Assembly (NCBI RefSeq): GCF_963678635.1
Contig: NC_087068.1
Span: 14,139,872 to 14,203,871 of the forward strand
DNA: 64,000 nucleotides
Origin: Symsagittifera roscoffensis
Lineage: Eukaryota; Xenacoelomorpha; Acoela; Convolutidae
Reading direction: 5' to 3'
Part shown: in pieces, positions 22,600-33,505 of the stretch
Layout of the letters: each line of letters starts with the position of its first letter
Numbering within the stretch: position 1 is the stretch's first letter
Notes under the pieces: generated by a model
Database searches by the model: none
What the model was told of the DNA's origin: nothing
What the model saw: the letters and a program-made list of their open reading frames with translations, nothing else
Position numbers and translations under genes: made by a program

Positions 22600-25500
22600 T
22601 GCGCCAAAACTAAGATCCTTTATCTTTAATAACTAGTTAATAAAGGAAAAACGTGCTATCGTAAATTTTTCCAGGACTTCTAAAACTATATTCAAAACTT
22701 GCTATCGGACATTTTTGCAGGACTTCTGGTTTTGAACTTATCTAGAAAAATTTTTGAGAATATGTTCGAAATTGGATCAATGTTGTGTTTTTTGTTTTAT
22801 AAATGACTCGGCGAGAAAATATTTTTAGGCTTCTAGAACTTTTTCAAGCAACCCTTGAAAAATGGAAGTTTTTGTTCAATTGAGACACAGTTGGCTTAAT
22901 TAAACAACAGGTGATGAGCTGTCATTATTACTCTAGCTGAAAAATTGTCTATATAGCGGTGTCAAATTGATGGCTCATGTTTTGACTAACAATCGAAAAC
23001 TCGGGCATTCAGACACCCAAGTATGAATTATTTTGTTAAAAGTTCAACTTTTCTGCGGCGTCCAAAACTTTTGTTTTTTTAACTTATCCAAAACAATTGA
23101 AAATCTTTTAGCTCTGATATTTTTTTTTGAAAAAACAGGGCGAGAAAAAAATTTTCGATTTCGGACGTACCTCATCTAACCCAATAATTACTTCATTCCA
23201 GTTTTTAGTTACTTATTACATCATAAACCCGTCGGTTTTAAATGGTAGTACATAAGGTGCTTCGTGCAACCACGATTCAAAACTACAAATTGCAAGGTTT
23301 GTCGTGTCAAGTGTTGAGTAAAATTTTTAAACATAGAGTCAAAATGATAGATATTCAGTCCTATTACATTTCAATAGAATGAGATGCTTTTCAAGCATTT
23401 TTACAAAGAATTCGGCAACCAGAGAGATTTGTTGTTTGCCTTGCAAACCAATTTTAAGCCACTGTTAAGTCGCTTATGCTTTAATAATTATTAAAATTTT
23501 CAAGTAAAATACTGCCTAGTACCTGCTGCAAACCACATTTTGGAAAGTTTGCTTTTTTTTAACCAAAAAATTGTATTTTTAACCAGGCCAAGCTAGGGAA
23601 TCTACGATATATCACAATCAAACCATATATTTGTCCAAACAATTGCAATTTTCAATTATGCTGAATAGTTCGTCAGGTGTTAGCTTAACATTTGAAACAA
23701 CGGTTTTTATGATAAAACAAGCAAACTACTATTACGTTGACGCTGACTACCAAAGCAAACTTTTGCAAATAAGCTATACCTGCTACTATAGAGCTGTACA
23801 TACCCTACAGTCTTTTTTTCCTATATCAATTTTTCGCAACTAGTATTTCTGTTTTTTAAACACGCCATTGCTTTTCCAAAATGCACGAAAGGAATCAAAA
23901 TAGGGAAGACTAAAGATAACGCTTTTAATTTCTCACATAAAAAAAACTTTCAGAGAAAAAAGCAATTTCAAACATCAAGTCAGAAAAATAATCCTTCTCT
24001 CAAAGTTAAATATATTTATTTTTTGAGCAACAATTTGAGAGCTGATTGTTTGCGGGGACAAGAAGAGCCAAATCGCAAAAAACAAAAATTTGCATTAAAA
24101 ATAAGCATCGATTCGATCACACTTATTATTTGTACCATGATAAGAATGATTTTTAAATTAAGATTTTGTGTGAACTCGACACATTTGCATTGCAGAACGT
24201 TTTCATAATTTCCACTTAGATCAATATTATCAATGGAGGATTAATTGTGCAGGAATCAGCAATTGAAACAGTAATTGTCACAAAAAATTGTCGCCCACTA
24301 TGGTCCAAACAAAAGGCAGCTGCATATATTCAGCAGATAATTTCAGCTCCAATTGTATGTTTTTCAGTGTACCTAGTTAAGTTAAATGTTGCGAATTTTT
24401 TCCTATTATAATCAGCCCTAGTAAATTTTGGTCATAAGTAGTTCTCTTTGTCTGGAACAGTGAGTTTTGTACAGTTAGGCTTTCCGTTGAACTGCAAACG
24501 GATCAAATGAACAAAATTTCCATAAAACTATTTTAGGAGGGAGATTATTCTCTTGTTTAAAAGTAAGTTTTTCAGCGATTCATATGTAAGCATAGTCCAT
24601 ACATGCCTTACGGCTTGAATTTGCTATTTCCTTTAGGAGGAGATTGTTCACTTGGTCTCTTATGAGGGAAAATTGATCCCATTGGCCCTCCACACATAAT
24701 ACTTGCCTTGAGTTGAACAGCCCAAATAGCGTTTATGTTCTGAAAACATTTTAAAAATGACAAAACATTAGTAGTCGCAGTGAATTTTTCTCCAAACAAA
24801 TATTGAATATAAAATCGAAGTAACTTTTTTTTATCTTTCGATAAGTATTGTTGTCTTGATCTCAAAATGAAAAGATAACTCACCTGTGATCATTTTTTGT
24901 ACAGTCAGAGGGTTTAAAGGTTGTCAATTTAGCCAATTTGTAACAATTAGCGAGCGGTAAATTTCGAGCTATTCGCACGTCAGCGGAGATTCTGTTCGTC
25001 TCAGAAATCTCTCCAATTGGTTTGAGGCGTGCTCTTTGGTAAATTTAAAATTAATTTAAAATTCGTTGGGTAATATTGGTAAAATTTTCTTTTCATCAAG
25101 AAAATCAGTTGAATTTTTCCAAGAAAAGATTCTGTCAAATACCTAGACCTTTTTGCCAACAAAAACATCGATGTCATCGATAATAGAAAATAGGCATGTA
25201 ACAAACTATCGCAGTTTTTGTGAAATTTGTTGTTGAAGGCTAGGAGACCTTTTCCAAAAGTGTCTTACAATTCTTATGCTCAGTCCACTAAATATACAAG
25301 TTTAATTTTTTATGGAAATACGTAGAAAGTTAATTTTACGAAAATTCAAATCTTCCAAAACTTATTCAATGAAAAGTTTTTTTAAGAAAAACGGAAACAA
25401 TAGCGCTTTCATGCAAACAAACCATTTACTAACTGTTCATGAAGTTTATACGGCTGAGTTAGCGACGAGACAATTTGAACAGCTGAGAAAAAATTCTAAA

Positions 25501-26215
25501 ATCCATTTGCTTGACTTATCAGACCTATTTAATTGACGTTTTACGCGAGCATCTGGTGAAAATTTTTATGATTTAAAAAAATAAACAGATATTAAAATCA
25601 GCTGCCAGATGAATAACAAATAGGTTCAGGCTTTTTTAAAATAGTTTTTGCACGCAAAAATCTCCTAAAGCGTATTTTTCAAGCAAATGATCTGGTAAAA
25701 TTTGGCAAAAAAACGGTTGAAAACAAAGCCTATAGACAAACACCTTTCAGGAAAAAATTACTTTTCAGATAGACGGTGTCAAATTTTATCCAGAGTAAAA
25801 CACTAATCATTGTTTTCCACACAAAATTAAGATTAAAAATCAATTTTTACTAGTAAAACAGTTTCAAAAATTTCTAGAATTTTGTATTGGTTTTGCGCTC
25901 CCAGTTTGGTAATACAGGTTCGATACATGATTTAAGAGACAGTTTTTGTTCTCTCTCTGTTTCAATACAATTAAAATGTTCGCGATTACAGTGTTTTCTT
26001 TTCCACCATGAGTTGTACATTTCTGTCTCAGGCTCTGAATCTGGTGTTCAAAGTCCAATTTGGATCTGAATGAAATTTTTTCTATTCTTATTTTTCTAGT
26101 ACACTAGTTTTAAATAATTTTAAAAAATCAATTTACTGGAACCAATTGTAACTTAAGTCGGTGCACTTTAAGTGAGTTTTCATTTTGCTCCACTGAATAT
26201 GAGCAAACATAAGTC
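22600..26215. repeat. Segmental duplication, copy B
   Basis: Second copy of the unit described for 19160-22450, continuing from related sequence at about 22800. It ends with GGATCTGAATGAA (about 26071) and a CAATTTACTGGAACCAATTG tail (about 26129) shared with the next block. It contains the candidate minus-strand exon at 24608-24739. Confidence 0.6.
24608..24739 (-). CDS. Weak candidate terminal exon
   Basis: On the minus strand a consensus acceptor (AAAATGTTTTCAG) precedes 43 open codons (including MCGGPMGSIFPHKRPSEQS) and TAA at 24608-24610. About 145 bp upstream is a strong donor (CACAG|GTGAGT, 24883), but an ATG just before it implies a different frame that would end after 29 residues. 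The frames therefore conflict and no family is recognised. Could be part of an expressed gene or chance. Confidence 0.25.
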   Translation of the reverse strand, partial: NINAIWAVQLKASIMCGGPMGSIFPHKRPSEQSPPKGNSKFKP

Positions 26216-26219
26216 CACT

Positions 26220-27120
26220 AAATATACAAAACCAATTTTGTATGGAAATACGTAGAAAGTGAATTTTAGGAAAACTTATATCTTTCAAAACTTATTCAAT
26301 GAAAGGTTTGTTAAGAAAAATGGAAACAATAGCGCTTTCATGCAGTTAAACAATTTACTGACTGTTCATGAAGTTTATACGGCTGAGTTAGCGATGAGAC
26401 AATTTGAACAGCTGAGACAAAATTCTAAAAACCATTTGATTGACTTTTCAGAACTTTTTAATTGAAGTTTTACGCGTGCATCTGGTGAAAATTTTTATGA
26501 TTTAAAAGAAAGAGATTTTAAATTCAGCTGCCAGATAAATAAAAAATAGGCTCAGGTTTTTTTAAATAGTTTTTGCACTCAAAAATCTCCTTAAGCACAT
26601 TTTCCAAACAAATGATCTGGTAAAATTTGGCATAAAAACGATTGAAAACAAAGCCTATAGACGAACTCCTTTCAGGAAAAATTTATTTTTCAACTAGGCG
26701 GTGTCAAGTTTTACCCAGAGTAAAACGTTTAATCATTGTTTTCCACACAATATTAAGATTAAAAGTTAATTTTTACTAGTAAAACAATTTCGAAAATTTC
26801 TAGAATTTTGTATTGGTTTTGCGCTCCCAGTTTGGTAAGACAGGTTCGATATATGATTTAAGAGACAGTTTTTATTCTCTCTCTGTTTCAATACAATTAA
26901 AATGTTCGCGATCACAGTATTTTCTTTTCCACAATGAGTTGTACATTTCTGTCTCAGGCTCTGAATCTGGTGTTCAAAGTCCAATTTGGATCTGAATGAA
27001 TTTTTTTCTATTTTTAATTTATTAGTACACTAGTTTTAAATAATTTTAAAAAATCAATTTACTGGAACCAATTGTAGTTTAAGTCGGTGCACTTTAAGTG
27101 AGTTTTCATTTTGCTACAAA
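26220..27120. repeat. Third, recent copy of the end of the duplicated unit
   Basis: About 0.9 kb matching 25300-26180 closely (same strand): GAAATACGTAGAAAGT, GGCTGAGTTAGCGA, AATAGCGCTTTCATGCA, TCAGCTGCCAGAT, TTGGTTTTGCGCTCCCAGTT, TTTCTGTCTCAGGCTCTGAA, TGGAACCAATTGTA. Similarity is far higher than between copies A and B, so this is the youngest duplication. ORFs shared by both blocks are by-products. Confidence 0.85.
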
Positions 27121-29110
27121 AAGTTAGTTGAAATTAAAATTTGAAGGAAGTTATGTCCTCCTTTTTTTCACAATGAAAAGTTTAAATCAAAAATTGAAAA
27201 AGTAGACCACATTCTTAGATGAAGCAATTGTTTGACGAATAGCTGTTATATTTTAATGAAAATTGTTGGGTCTTTTTTTGTTATTTGGTCCAACTCGTTT
27301 TTTTGTTAAACTAATATGGTTTGTTGAGAGAACTCATTTTCTAATTAAAAGATACCAGGCAAATGTAGTTTTATCAGGCTTAAATCTTGGCAACTATCAT
27401 AGATTTCGGGCATTAATTAATTGCCTAGTTTTTCAAGAAGATGATTAGGTGGTTTCGAGTTATTAAGTAATAATTTTTTGGGATGTTTATTTTGAATATT
27501 ATTATTCGTGATGATTTTTGACATATATTCGTCAAAACACGCCAGTTTCATTGCAAAAAAAAATCTGCGATGCTAGTTGTTAACATTTGTTTAAAGAAAA
27601 CTTTCGTAAAAGGAAACTTTATTTAAAGAAAACAAATTGAAGAAAAAAAGGCAGAAACAGAATAGTGCAAACCACTAAAAAATTGAAAACAAGACAGCTC
27701 CTATATTTGGAGAAAACTCTGAAAGTTCCGCTTATTTTTGAAGGTCAATAGACACAAATGGTCGAAATTTCCCAAATTAAATGAACAAAAAATATTCAAA
27801 ATTTTTTCTTCGTTTTATCCCACACACGTTAATGTAATTTATAAAAAGATGTAATTAGCGTCTCGTAATCTAATACTCAAACCGAATAACTTTAATCTTT
27901 TTGGAACACACTGACAGGCCCCTTATGCGTGTTATAAAAAAAGCAACATATCGTGTGTTTCTTATTTCAAAGAGACTAAATTAGCAATTTTCAATCCCCC
28001 AGAAAAATTACAATAAAAAACAATCTATAAAGTACACATTTGTTTGTATATTTTTTGGATTTGGGCTTCAGAGATTGACTGCACAAAAAAATAGCTCAAG
28101 TTTGTCACATTTTCTTTAAAAGCCGGAACTTAAAACTAATTCATCTAGAGTTTACAATTTTTTTGACAGATAAAATGATTTCAAAAATTTTCGATAATTG
28201 TCATAGTTCAAAAAGTCACACAAAAAGTTGGTTTCTGAATTTACACATTGGAAAACAAATTTTTTACTTTCGAAGTATGAAATTTGTTTTTACTCTCTGA
28301 CGAACCCTTCGTCGAAAAAAGAACACGTTAAACATTGAAACGTTCGATTTCATGTGGCAGTCATGAGACAACTAAGCCGATATAATTACAATGTCTAATT
28401 AAAATGTCTAATTGCAATGATACCAGGCATATGTGGCTTTATTAGGCTAAAATCTTGGCTTCTATAATAGATTTCGGGCAATAATTAAGTGCCTAGTTTT
28501 TCAAGAAAATTACTAAGTGTCTTCAAGTTTATAAGTCATAATTTTATTGGGATTTTTTTTTGAATATTATTATTCGGTATGATTTATGACATATGTTAGA
28601 CTGAACACGCTAACTTCACTGCAAAACAAATTTTGTCCAATGCTCTTTGTAATAGTTATTTGAAGAAAACTTTCAGAAAAGAAAACTTTACTTAAAGAAA
28701 ACTTTTAAAGAGAAAAGGGCAGAAAACTATTGCAAACTGCAAAACAGAATAGCTAAACTGCTTTAAAAATGAAAACAAGACAGCTCCTATATCTGGGCAA
28801 AGCTCTGAAAGTTCCGCTTGTCTTTGAAGGTGTATTGAAACAAATGGTTGAAATATTCACAAATGAAATGAACAAAAAAGAGAAACTATTTATTTTTTTT
28901 TCGCCATTTTATCAAAAAATTGGTTACTGAGATTACACATTGAAAAAAAGATTACCTAATTCCGAAGTATGAATTTTTTTCTACTCTCTGAAGAACCCTT
29001 GATCAAAAAAGGAACATGATAAACAATGAAACGTTCGATTTCATGTGGCAATCATCTCATCAGATTTGAACGGATCAGAGGGTGGTTTCACAAGACATTA
29101 ATAAGGAGAA
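27120..29110. repeat. Duplicated block, two diverged copies
   Basis: GATACCAGGCA with TTTCGGGCA and TGCCTAGTTTTTCAAGAA occurs at about 27350 and 28425. AACGTTCGATTTCATGTGG... CCTTCGTCGAAAAAAGAACA-type sequence occurs at about 28225-28360 and 28915-29055. The differing offsets (about 1.08 and 0.69 kb) indicate a deletion in one copy. No gene seen. Confidence 0.7.
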
Positions 29111-29116
29111 AAATTA

Positions 29117-29160
29117 CTCACACACGCACACATGCACACACACAATTTCTCACGCAAATA
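29117..29160. repeat. CA-rich microsatellite
   Basis: Short imperfect (CA)n run, CACACACGCACACATGCACA followed by CACACAATTTCTCACGC. Confidence 0.8.
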
Positions 29161-29915
29161 TAATTTAAAATATAGTTATACATAAAAAGTAATCCAATGA
29201 ACTTTTTTGAGCGGCGATTGCTCATTGGTTTTTGAGAATCTACCCGCTCTGCTGAAAAAATTGTTCATTCAAACAAGGCAACAAAGTAAAACCGTTTATC
29301 ACTCTGAAAACTATGTTTTATTGAAACGCTGCATCGTATACAACATTTTGCAATTTTTCGTGATTTCAGAGCAGATGTTATTGACAACTTCCATCAAAGT
29401 TGAATAATTTACAAGGAATTTTTCTCTAGCTTCATTTTTCCAAGCTCAAACTGATTTCACATAAATAATTGAACAGGTTTTGTGAGTTTTCCAACACAAA
29501 TCATACGTCTTTCAACATTTTTTATGTACATACCAAACTCAAAGTTTCATCCAATTTTTCAAATCAACGCATTTTTCTGGTAGAAGCATTTTCCAACAAG
29601 CTATGTATTTGAACAAGCTACAAATTTTCTTCAATGAACAATCAATAAAAACGCGCAGTTCAAATAATATAAAAAAAATTCTCTCTGGTAACATTACTTT
29701 AAACGCCAACAAAGATACGTTAAAATTAAAATTGTACAAACACAATTAAATTGTGGCTTTTCAAGTAGCAGTTCAAAAAATCAGCTTGGATATATTACAT
29801 GGTTAACTATTTGAGTGACTATTGAGACGGTAAAGTTACATTAAGAAGCAAGTTAGCGATAATAAAAACACCTTGATTTTTAACATTCTGTCTGCCACTA
29901 TAAACTCTTACAAGA
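29160..29915. other. No gene recognised; upstream region of the coiled-coil gene
   Basis: AT-rich sequence with only short chance ORFs. No clear TATA box was identified ahead of the ATG at 29916. Confidence 0.4.
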
Positions 29916-32900
29916 ATGACTGAATCAGAGGCCCCTTCTAGTGTGCTTCCGCCACATCCCCGCAACTACCCACTGAACGGTAAATTACCTTAGCGAAAAA
30001 TTACCTTACCCACGCCAATTTTAATATTATGAGCTTGAAATTGTGTTCACGTAATTTTCGCGTAATCAGTCTTTCGCGCATAAGGGATTCACCCCCCCCC
30101 CCCAAAAAAAAAGAGAAAAAGAAAACTAGGTCTGTTTCATGTTTCAATAAAAATAGTTTTTACTTAGCAAAACTTTTTCCACAAACTGGACTTCTAGAGG
30201 GGAATGATGGGGAATGTTGCACCGAAACTTTTCGATAAAAATCTATCAAAAAGTTGCGTGAAACGTAATTTTAGCTACTTTTTTTCGAAACTCAATCGAA
30301 ACGCAGAAATTATAAGCAAAGTAAATTCTTGATAGTGTTTTGGGAGTTAAAGTTTCCGGATATTTTATGCAACGGGTATCACATTTCCTTCTCAGAAAGT
30401 TTTATAGCCGTCCAGTTTAAACAACGCGTTGAATACAGAAAGCTTCTTGTTAGTGTTTTGGGAGGTAAATTTTCCGGATATTTTATGCAACGGGTATCCC
30501 ATTTCCTTCTCAGAAAGTTTTATAGCCGTCCCTTTTAAACAACGCGTTGAATACTTTTGAGTTTCCTTCGAAAATTGAATAACTTGAAAATAAAAAGATG
30601 ACACAATCTAAACTAATTCTTAGGAAAAACAAGACTGCTCGTATATCAGGGCAAAGCCCTGAATGTTGCGACTGTCCATTAATTCACATCGAACAGTTTT
30701 TGGGAAAAGAAATATTGAAAACCTATAAGTTTTAAACAGTATCAGAGTGTGAAATGTTGCGTCGTAAAAGTTGCGTCCAATTTGGCAAGTTAGGAACCCC
30801 CAGAACTTTACAAAAAATTGAAGGTAAAACACCTTTTTAAATTTGGACTCAGGAAGTCGACATCTTCAATGGGGTATAAAAAAGTTTTGTCGAAAAATAC
30901 TATTTCGGCCGGCGAAAATTGACTGAATAAAAAACCACAACGAGCATAAATATTCAGTTTTCTTCGAAAGACGGAACAAGAAGACTGCTCGTATACAGGG
31001 CAAAGCCCTGAAGGTTCCGACTGCCCCTTATTACTTATCGAGTAATTTTTGGGAGAAAAAAATATTTGTTAAAATATTTGATGAATATTCGATATGTTTG
31101 TTAAAAACTATAAAGTTTGGACAAACGCAAAGATCAATTGTAAAAGTTTGCGTCGTAAAAAAATTATACGACCGATTAGCTTCAATTCAATTTGGAACGA
31201 TTTTTTTTGTGCGGGATAATTTACCAGGCATAAATAAATCCTATTACGCTTTCAGAATTATGAATAAAATCTTCAAAGCGCGCATAAATTAGTCTAGAGC
31301 ATGGCAAAATTGGCAACTTTCGAACTCACCGGAGGTAAAATATCTTTTTGAATTTGATTTTATGGAGTAGATATCTTCAATGAGGTACAAAATTTGTTTG
31401 TTAAAAACTATCATTTCGATCGCCGAAAATTCACTGAATAAAAAAAAACTCACCAACCATAAATATTCAGTTTTTTTCGAAAGTCGGTAGAACAAGTTCT
31501 CTCGCATTGATAAGTGAAAGCCTGCATGATCTGACTGTCGCTTTACGTGCATTGATTAATTTTTGATAAAAAAAATTGATAAGCTTTTTAAAAATCTGAC
31601 ATATTTTCAGCTCTAATTAGCCACGCCTTCGGCCACGTGAGCTCTCCCACCCAGTACAGTGACGACAAGAGGATCAATCTAGAACTGGAACAGCTCAAGA
31701 AAGCCTCAAAAGAGTCGGAAAAGGTAAATTTATTTTAAAAAAATCAAAAATAAAGATAAGACTTTAAATTCTGAAGAGCGATCAGGCCGACATCACAAAG
31801 TTTTCGAATTTTCACCAAATTTGATAATTGAGCTATTTTTCTCAGTATCAACATACTTCATGAAACAATTTTTGATTAACGTCTTAACACTATGTGGAAG
31901 CTTAGGACATGTAGAGAACTGAAGACATTTTCCTGAATCAGACAAAAGGCAATTTTTGCTTTATTTACATCAATTTTAGCTTGAAATTAGAACACTAGAC
32001 TGATGATTTTCTTGGATCCGCGCCATATTCAAAGTCTGGTTTATTTAGCAGGTGAAATTGACCCCGCCTCCTAGTATCCTGATGAAGAAAGATCACGTGC
32101 CTGCTTCTGGTTTGGACGGAGGGAGAGAGTACCAACTGCACTTCTACGACAGCAGACCACTCACTGCATTCAACTACACTTCTAGCCACACTGTAAATGT
32201 TCCAGTTTGCTATTTTCATAGTTTACAAGGTTAGAAAAGTAATATGAACAGTTTCTCAGCCGAAAGGTTATTGGTTCGAGGCTCACAGTGCTCCACGCTC
32301 GATGCCTGCGGCTGAGGCAAAAACATTCAACCAGGAAACTCAACTAAGATTGTTCATGAATTTTTCCAGCAGGGCCACAACGTTTGAACTCTGCAAAGCG
32401 CTGAGCAGCTCTTAAGTTTTGAGTTCGTCCTTTCCCTCGAGGATAAGTTGTCTCAAATAGTTGAATAGGTTATGACTTAAGCATCAATTGTTGATTTACG
32501 CAAGTTCTCATATTGATGCTTAAGTCATAACGTATTCAACTATTCAAGACTATTTATCCTCGAGGGAAACAGATGAACTCAAAACTTAAGAGCTGCTTAT
32601 ATATACAATTCATATAATCAACTCATATAATCAATTAATTGATTCTTCAAAAATAGATGGTTCAATCGCTTTACGACCTTTCGCTACTTTCGGTGTCTAT
32701 AAAAAATTGAAACTTGTTACGAAGCAACAGTCATCAAATTTTTAGGTCCCTCAGAAAAAGAACGACAAATTCCCGCCCAAATTCCAGACAAACGACGCCT
32801 CCCATCAATTAGACCCTCAAAACTCAAAGCAGCTCGAGGATTTAGCTCGCAACATGTTTGAAGATCTCGAAAACAAACTGAATTCGACTCAGAAACAGAT

Positions 32901-33015
32901 CCAGCAGAAGATCTCTTCTTATGAAAACGACCTTGAAAGTATACAGAAGCAGATCGAGCACTTAGCCTACGATTCGGGACTGGTGGATCTTAGCACCCCT
33001 GAAAGCTCGCCTTGA
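29916..33015 (+). CDS. Four-exon gene for a 195-residue coiled-coil protein, family not recognised
   Basis: Exons are 29916-29979, 31611-31723, 32052-32192 and 32746-33015. All introns are GT-AG (phases 1, 0, 0) and the joined frame is open from ATG to TGA. Seen in the protein: a Pro-rich N-terminus (residues 5-20, PSSVLPPHPRNYPLN); a charged helix at about 45-59 (LELEQLKKASKESEK); a Pro/Gly linker with YQLHFYDSRPLTAFNYTS at about 86-103; then a long coiled coil, about 130-182, rich in Gln, Lys and Glu (LARNMFEDLENKLNSTQKQI). It ends in a short acidic Ser/Pro tail. There is no signal peptide, membrane segment or enzyme motif, so a cytoplasmic or nuclear adaptor is likely. Codon use and splice signals make it a real gene. 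Intron 1 (1.6 kb) carries repeats and intron 3 carries a hairpin. An ATTAAA lies about 120 bases after the stop. No function is claimed. Confidence 0.85.
30323..30557. repeat. Tandem duplication, 118-bp period, in intron 1
   Basis: TAGTGTTTTGGGAG starts at 30333 and again at 30451. The following TTCCGGATATTTTATGCAAC, CATTTCCTTCTCAGAAAG and AACAACGCGTTGAATAC are identical in both units, with few differences, so it is a recent duplication. Confidence 0.9.
30630..30677 (+). repeat. CAGGGC hairpin motif copy (best)
   Basis: AAGACTGCTCGTATATCAGG, GCAAAGCCCTGAATGTTGCG, ACTGTCC. The core CAGGGCAAAGCCCTG is a perfect 6-bp stem with a 3-base loop. Confidence 0.75.
30980..31027 (+). repeat. CAGGGC hairpin motif copy
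   Basis: AAGACTGCTCGTATACAGGG, CAAAGCCCTGAAGGTTCCGA, CTGCCCC. It has the same perfect core as at 30630. A decayed third intronic copy is at about 31491-31541, and flanking words (TTCGAAAGACGGAACAAG, TTCGAAAGTCGGTAGAACAA) are shared, so a longer unit was duplicated. Confidence 0.75.
32262..32400 (+). mobile_element. tRNA-derived SINE-like sequence in intron 3
   Basis: AAAGGTTATTGGTTCGAGGC (B-box-like), with GGCTGAGGCAAA and GAAACTCAACTAAG downstream, resembles 11375-11450. It lies directly before the 32404-32597 hairpin. Confidence 0.4.
32404..32597. repeat. Long intronic hairpin, 85-bp arms
   Basis: Left arm 32404-32488 and right arm 32512-32597 are nearly perfect reverse complements: AGCAGCTCTTAAGTTTTGAG against CTCAAAACTTAAGAGCTGCT, CCCTCGAGGATAA against TTATCCTCGAGGG, TATGACTTAAGCATCAAT against ATTGATGCTTAAGTCATA. 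The loop is about 23 bases. It lies wholly within intron 3 of the coiled-coil gene. It is probably a foldback MITE; transcribed with the gene it would give a long stable RNA hairpin. Confidence 0.9.
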
Positions 33016-33314
33016 TGCTGTTTGAGATATCAAGATTATGTTGTTCAGAAAGATTATGTTGTTCAGTTAATTCAGAAACATATTAGCTTAAACAAGATAC
33101 TTAAACATAAAAATATTGTAAATATTATAACTTTGAATTAAAATGTTTGCTTAATTAGGCGGTGTATCAACTAGCATAAAGCTCGACTAGCATAAAATCT
33201 TTAAAAGTGGAAAATATAGCATAAAAATTGAGCGATCACCGTGTGAATATAAATTTACGAAAAAAAAACTTTCTGTGCCTTTTTGTTTAAGTCATAATTA
33301 CTAAAAAAAATTAC

Positions 33315-33505
33315 TTTTTCTTCGGCGGGCGCTTCTTCCTCAAAATTAGTATATTTTAGCGCCTAGGGTGCATTTAGAAAAATTTTAGGGTCAGTCAGTC
33401 AAAAGTGTATATCTCAAAATAGTACAAAATAGTACAGGACTTTTGGGTTGGCAGGGTGTCGATTCTCTGAGAGGAGGGGCGTCCCCCCCCCCCCCCCCCT
33501 AATAC
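33315..33505 (-). mobile_element. hAT-like MITE fragment, reverse orientation
   Basis: CTTCGGCGGGCGCTTC, TTAGTATATTTTAGCGCC, GGGTCAGTCAGTCAAAAGTG, TTGGGTTGGCAGGGTGTCGA and a poly-C run match the reverse strand of the family's left half. It follows the 3' end of the coiled-coil gene. Confidence 0.6.

Noticed and set aside
25864..26984. Paired minus-strand ORFs of 64 and 72 codons with near-identical sequence
   Set aside because: They are the same repeat in two duplicated blocks; the third copy (22209-22427) does not keep the protein sequence.
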